DNA from: Desulfovibrio sp. 86
GTDB lineage: Bacteria; Desulfobacterota; Desulfovibrionia; Desulfovibrionales; Desulfovibrionaceae
DNA length: 64,000 bases
Direction: 5' to 3'
NCBI RefSeq assembly: GCF_902702915.1
Contig: NZ_LR738849.1
Span: 2,301,001 to 2,365,000, forward strand
The notes below the pieces were generated by a model. It worked only from the letters and a program-made list of their open reading frames with translations, was not told where the DNA came from and made no database searches. Shown here piece by piece: positions 61,470-64,000 of the stretch. Both the position numbers and the translations under genes were made by a program. Within the stretch, counting starts at the first letter, position 1. The number at the start of each line of letters is the position of its first letter.

Positions 61470-61522
61470 GGGGGAGGGGGTGTGGGGGAGGAGACCCTTT
61501 TGCAAAAGGGTCCCTCCCCCAC
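61468..61522. repeat. G-rich hairpin repeat (family G)
   Basis: TAGGGGGAGGGGGTGTGGGG, then GAGACCCTTTTGCAAAAGGGTCCCTCCCCC, directly after the family D element. Confidence 0.85.
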
Positions 61523-61558
61523 AAAGCCTTTCAAAAAGATGGTACCAGCCCGTGCCGG

Positions 61559-62410
61559 CTAGCGCATGACCTGCGATTTACGGAAGTTCACGTAAGCTTC
61601 GCGCATGGCAAGATAGGGATCAAGAGCCACGCTGTTCAGGTCTTCATAGAGGGGCAGTACGTCGCCAAGGGCGTTGAAGCGAAGGCCGCCGCCCACGCCA
61701 GCCCCGAGTTCCCAGGGTTTCAGGTAAAAGAGCGGATCGGCAAAGAGGTCGCCCACGCGGCCAACGGTGTCTCGCGCGGAGCTGGGGCCAATGATGGGCC
61801 ACACCAGGTAGAAGCCCTGTCCTATGCCCCAACGGCCCATGGTCTGGCCGAAGTCTTCGCCCGTGGGATCAACTGGCACAATGGGTTTAAGGCCCTTGGC
61901 CACATCGGCGAGGCCCAGGCTTGATGTGGTATTGACGATAAAGCGGCCAAACTCCACACCAGCTTCCATAAACCGGAATTGCAGGATGTTATTCACAAAA
62001 CGCACGGGAAAGAGGAGGTTTGAAAAGAAGTTTTTCAAACCGCCACGCACCTGATGCGGCGTGACGAATACCCAGGCGTCATAAGCTGGCCGGGCAATGT
62101 ACAGATAAAAGATGTCATTGAAGTGGAACCAGAAGCGGTTCCAGGGTTCAAGAGGGTCGGCGATGCTGCCGATGTCGGCGGTATCGTAGTCGTCCAGATC
62201 GTTGGCGTCACGCAGGGAGGCATAGGGCGTGACGGTAACGGCTCCGGCGGGCAGCATGGGCGCGCCGCCATACACCGTTGAAGGCGCGAGGGACTGCCTG
62301 ACGCCTTGAGCCGCCATGGCCTTGTTGCCGTCGAGACCAAGGATGCCGACCAGCAGCAGGATGCCCAGCGTGAGTGTTCGCGCCTGGCGCGCAAGGGAGT
62401 TATTTGGCAT
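61559..62410 (-). CDS. mlaA: MlaA/VacJ-family outer-membrane lipid transport protein
   Basis: Removes phospholipids from the outer leaflet of the outer membrane and passes them to MlaC. The 283 residues start MPNNSLARQARTLTLGILLL, then a mature part with DPLEPWNRFWFHFNDIFYLY, FFSNLLFPVRFVNNILQFRF, EFGRFIVNTTSSLGLADVA and DFGQTMGRWGIGQGFYLVWPIIGPSSARD, all strong family motifs. The signal ends AMAAQ with no cysteine, so it lacks the lipobox of the E. coli protein. It overlaps mlaC by 11 bases. Confidence 0.93.
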   Translation of the reverse strand: MPNNSLARQARTLTLGILLLVGILGLDGNKAMAAQGVRQSLAPSTVYGGAPMLPAGAVTVTPYASLRDANDLDDYDTADIGSIADPLEPWNRFWFHFNDIFYLYIARPAYDAWVFVTPHQVRGGLKNFFSNLLFPVRFVNNILQFRFMEAGVEFGRFIVNTTSSLGLADVAKGLKPIVPVDPTGEDFGQTMGRWGIGQGFYLVWPIIGPSSARDTVGRVGDLFADPLFYLKPWELGAGVGGGLRFNALGDVLPLYEDLNSVALDPYLAMREAYVNFRKSQVMR

Positions 62411-63044
62411 GTTCCTGCTGCACTTCCACTGCCTTGGCCTTGATACGGGCAATGAGGTTTTCCGGCGAATCCGTGTTCAGGATGTCCTGAAACTGGGTGC
62501 GGTAGTTTTTGACCAGGCTGATATTTTCGATAAGTACGTCGTAGACCATCCATTTGCCGTTTTTGGGCAACATGCGGTAGGCCACGGGCACTTTTTTGCC
62601 GTCCTTCATGGTGATGACGCTGCGCACTTCGACCCGGTCGCCCTTTTCGGAAGCCACTTCACCGGTGTAGAGCACCTGCTCGCCGTTATAGCCGTCAATC
62701 TTGTTGATGTAGGTGCTGATGAGAAGGTCGGCGAAAGCGTCGCTGAAGGCTTTTTTCTGTTCCGGCGTAAAGGTGCGCCAGCGGGGGCCCACGGTGCGCG
62801 AGGAAAATTCGCCGAAGTCGAAAATGTGCAGAACTTCATCTTCAATCTGCTGACGGATGGGCCTGCGTGTGGCGGGATTCACGTAATCAGGATTCTTGAT
62901 GAAGTCCAGGATGCGGTTGGTGGCCGTTTCAAGAGCCTGCCGGGCCGGAGAATTGGCCTGCGCTGCCGAGGGCAGTAAAACAAAGGCCAGCAAAAGTCCG
63001 CACAGGGCAAGAGTGATGCGCCGTGAAAATGCGTGGGAGAACAT
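62400..63044 (-). CDS. mlaC: MlaC-type periplasmic phospholipid-binding protein
   Basis: A 214-residue periplasmic carrier of phospholipids between MlaA and MlaD. Signal peptide MFSHAFSRRITLALCGLLLA to AQA; mature part has QQIEDEVLHIFDFGEFSSRTVGPRWRTFTPEQKKAFSDAFADLL and KWMVYDVLIENISLVKNYRTQF, typical of the Ttg2D/MlaC family. The stop codon overlaps the mlaA start region. It follows mlaD directly with no gap. Confidence 0.95.
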   Translation of the reverse strand: MFSHAFSRRITLALCGLLLAFVLLPSAAQANSPARQALETATNRILDFIKNPDYVNPATRRPIRQQIEDEVLHIFDFGEFSSRTVGPRWRTFTPEQKKAFSDAFADLLISTYINKIDGYNGEQVLYTGEVASEKGDRVEVRSVITMKDGKKVPVAYRMLPKNGKWMVYDVLIENISLVKNYRTQFQDILNTDSPENLIARIKAKAVEVQQEHAK

Positions 63045-63497
63045 CTATTTCACTCCTCCGAAAGCATATTTGCTGATAAGGGACCCCAGGTCAACTGAGG
63101 ATTCGGTGTCTGTAATGGTGTCGCCGGGCGCAAGCATGTGTTCCGAACCGCCCCGGGAAATACTGATGTATTTGTCACCGATAAGCCCGCTGGTGCGCAC
63201 AGAGGCAATGCTGTCATCAGAAAGATGCAGGTCCTTGTCAAAGCGCAAGCGCACCACGGCCTGACTGCGCATGGGGTCGGGGTCAAGCCGGATGCCGGTG
63301 ACCTTGCCCACGGGCACGCCCGCCATTTCAACATCCGCGCCCACGCGCAGGCCCGACACGGAGTCGAAACTGGCATTGAGCTCATAGCCCTGGCCAGTGA
63401 AAACTTCCATTTTGCCGAGCTTGATGGTCAGGTAGGCAACACAGAGCAGGCCTATCAGCACAAAAAGGCCCACAGCGGTTTCTCTTACGGTATTCAT
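63045..63497 (-). CDS. mlaD: MlaD-family MCE domain protein
   Basis: A 150-residue inner-membrane-anchored substrate-binding subunit of the Mla ABC complex. One N-terminal helix (TAVGLFVLIGLLCVAYLTIKL) is followed by a single MCE domain: ASFDSVSGLRVGADVEMAGVPVGKVTGI, SDDSIASVRTSGLIGDKYISI. Its stop codon immediately precedes the mlaC start. Confidence 0.95.
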   Translation of the reverse strand: MNTVRETAVGLFVLIGLLCVAYLTIKLGKMEVFTGQGYELNASFDSVSGLRVGADVEMAGVPVGKVTGIRLDPDPMRSQAVVRLRFDKDLHLSDDSIASVRTSGLIGDKYISISRGGSEHMLAPGDTITDTESSVDLGSLISKYAFGGVK

Positions 63498-63776
63498 TGG
63501 GTTTGCATCTCTCCCCCATAGCCGAGGCTACAGTCATTCTTCGATACTATATGAAGGCAGGCGCAAATTTTCAAGCATTATGCCTAACATACCAGGATTG
63601 TCTTGCTGACGGCGTGTCGGATTCACTACAGAATTCCGGCAGCGCGCCCTGACGGCCTGCCTTCAGGCAACAGCCGCCTTGCTGCGCTGCGGGGCAAATT
63701 TTTCTGACGCAAGGGGCGCGGGGCGTCCCCAGGCACGGTGAAAACCGGGTGTGCCACGCCCGTGCGCACAGCGTGT

Positions 63777-64000
63777 CTATGAAGCCAGCCAGTTGTCAAG
63801 GGCTTTGCTTACCACAGGGTCAATGGGCTGGTGCAGATCGCGGCGCTCGTCACCAGCTTCGCGGTGTAAAAATTGGCGCAGGTATGGGTCGTCGCTGGCC
63901 TCAAGTTCGGCCAGAGTGCCGGAAAACAGCGCTTTGCCGTCCGCCAGCACGAGCACGTGGTCGGCAATGGCCCGCAGGCTTGCGAGATCATGGCTCACCA
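63777..64000 (-). CDS. mlaF: Mla ABC transporter ATP-binding protein, partial
   Basis: Only the last 74 or so residues are in the window; the gene continues past the right edge. SHDLASLRAIADHVLVLADG is the H-loop and following segment of an ABC ATPase, and LFSGTLAELEASDDPYLRQFLHRE is a typical MlaF C-terminus. A 279-base gap separates it from mlaD. The permease mlaE is not in the window and should lie upstream. Confidence 0.85.
   Translation of the reverse strand, partial: VSHDLASLRAIADHVLVLADGKALFSGTLAELEASDDPYLRQFLHREAGDERRDLHQPIDPVVSKALDNWLAS

Noticed and set aside
2604-61522. CRISPR array
   Set aside because: The repeats are dispersed single copies with internal palindromes, not regularly spaced short repeats with spacers, and no cas genes are present.

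Overview
The window looks like chromosome of a Desulfovibrio-type sulfate reducer (Desulfovibrionota). The reasons are the gene order tkt-rpe-merR-pheT-pheS-rplT-rpmI-infC-thrS, the leuA-leuC-leuD-leuB cluster placed after psd-pssA, and GC-rich, mostly leaderless housekeeping genes. The species call is inference; the gene families are read directly from the translations.

Layout. 1-11535 (minus strand) is a translation and pentose-phosphate block: tkt (runs off the left edge), rpe, a MerR regulator, pheT, an extra small secreted/membrane protein, pheS, rplT, rpmI, infC, thrS and tRNA-Val. 11.9-15.3 kb holds a MOSC protein and a three-gene NMT1/SsuABC-type ABC importer. 15.3-22.8 kb is an AT-rich accessory island next to tRNA-Leu. 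It carries a nuclease-helicase fusion (DUF2075-like), an unrecognised protein with a nuclease-like ExK signature, a run of tiny overlapping genes, an IS3-family element interrupted by a second IS3-family element, and an older transposase remnant. 22.9-34.7 kb has pgpA, infA, lgt, moaC, psd, pssA and the leucine genes. 35-41.8 kb has a membrane diguanylate cyclase, trmFO, a DMT exporter and rlpA. 42.4-50.4 kb (minus) is the envelope and isoprenoid operon pyrH, frr, uppS, cdsA, dxr, rseP, tsaB. 50-56.5 kb has azlCD, an HPP protein, a membrane polyferredoxin, a flavodoxin and flavin-binding pair and a Crp/Fnr regulator. 57-61 kb has fliS and an unusually long fliD. 61.5-64 kb is an mla lipid-transport operon that runs off the right edge.

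The most striking structure is outside the genes. The intergenic DNA is packed with families of palindromic elements about 35-235 bp long, all flanked by TA. Filled and empty versions of the same site both occur in the window, which supports TA target duplication (non-autonomous Tc1/mariner/IS630-like MITEs). Because the elements begin with G after the TA, insertion at a stop codon regenerates TAG, and at least eight genes here end in a TAG supplied by such an element. A separate G-rich terminator-like repeat family is also dispersed.

The best candidate for an undescribed system is the AT-rich island (the 660-residue nuclease-helicase at 15660-17642 plus the 341-residue protein at 18099-19124). 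A defence role is inference from architecture and context only.
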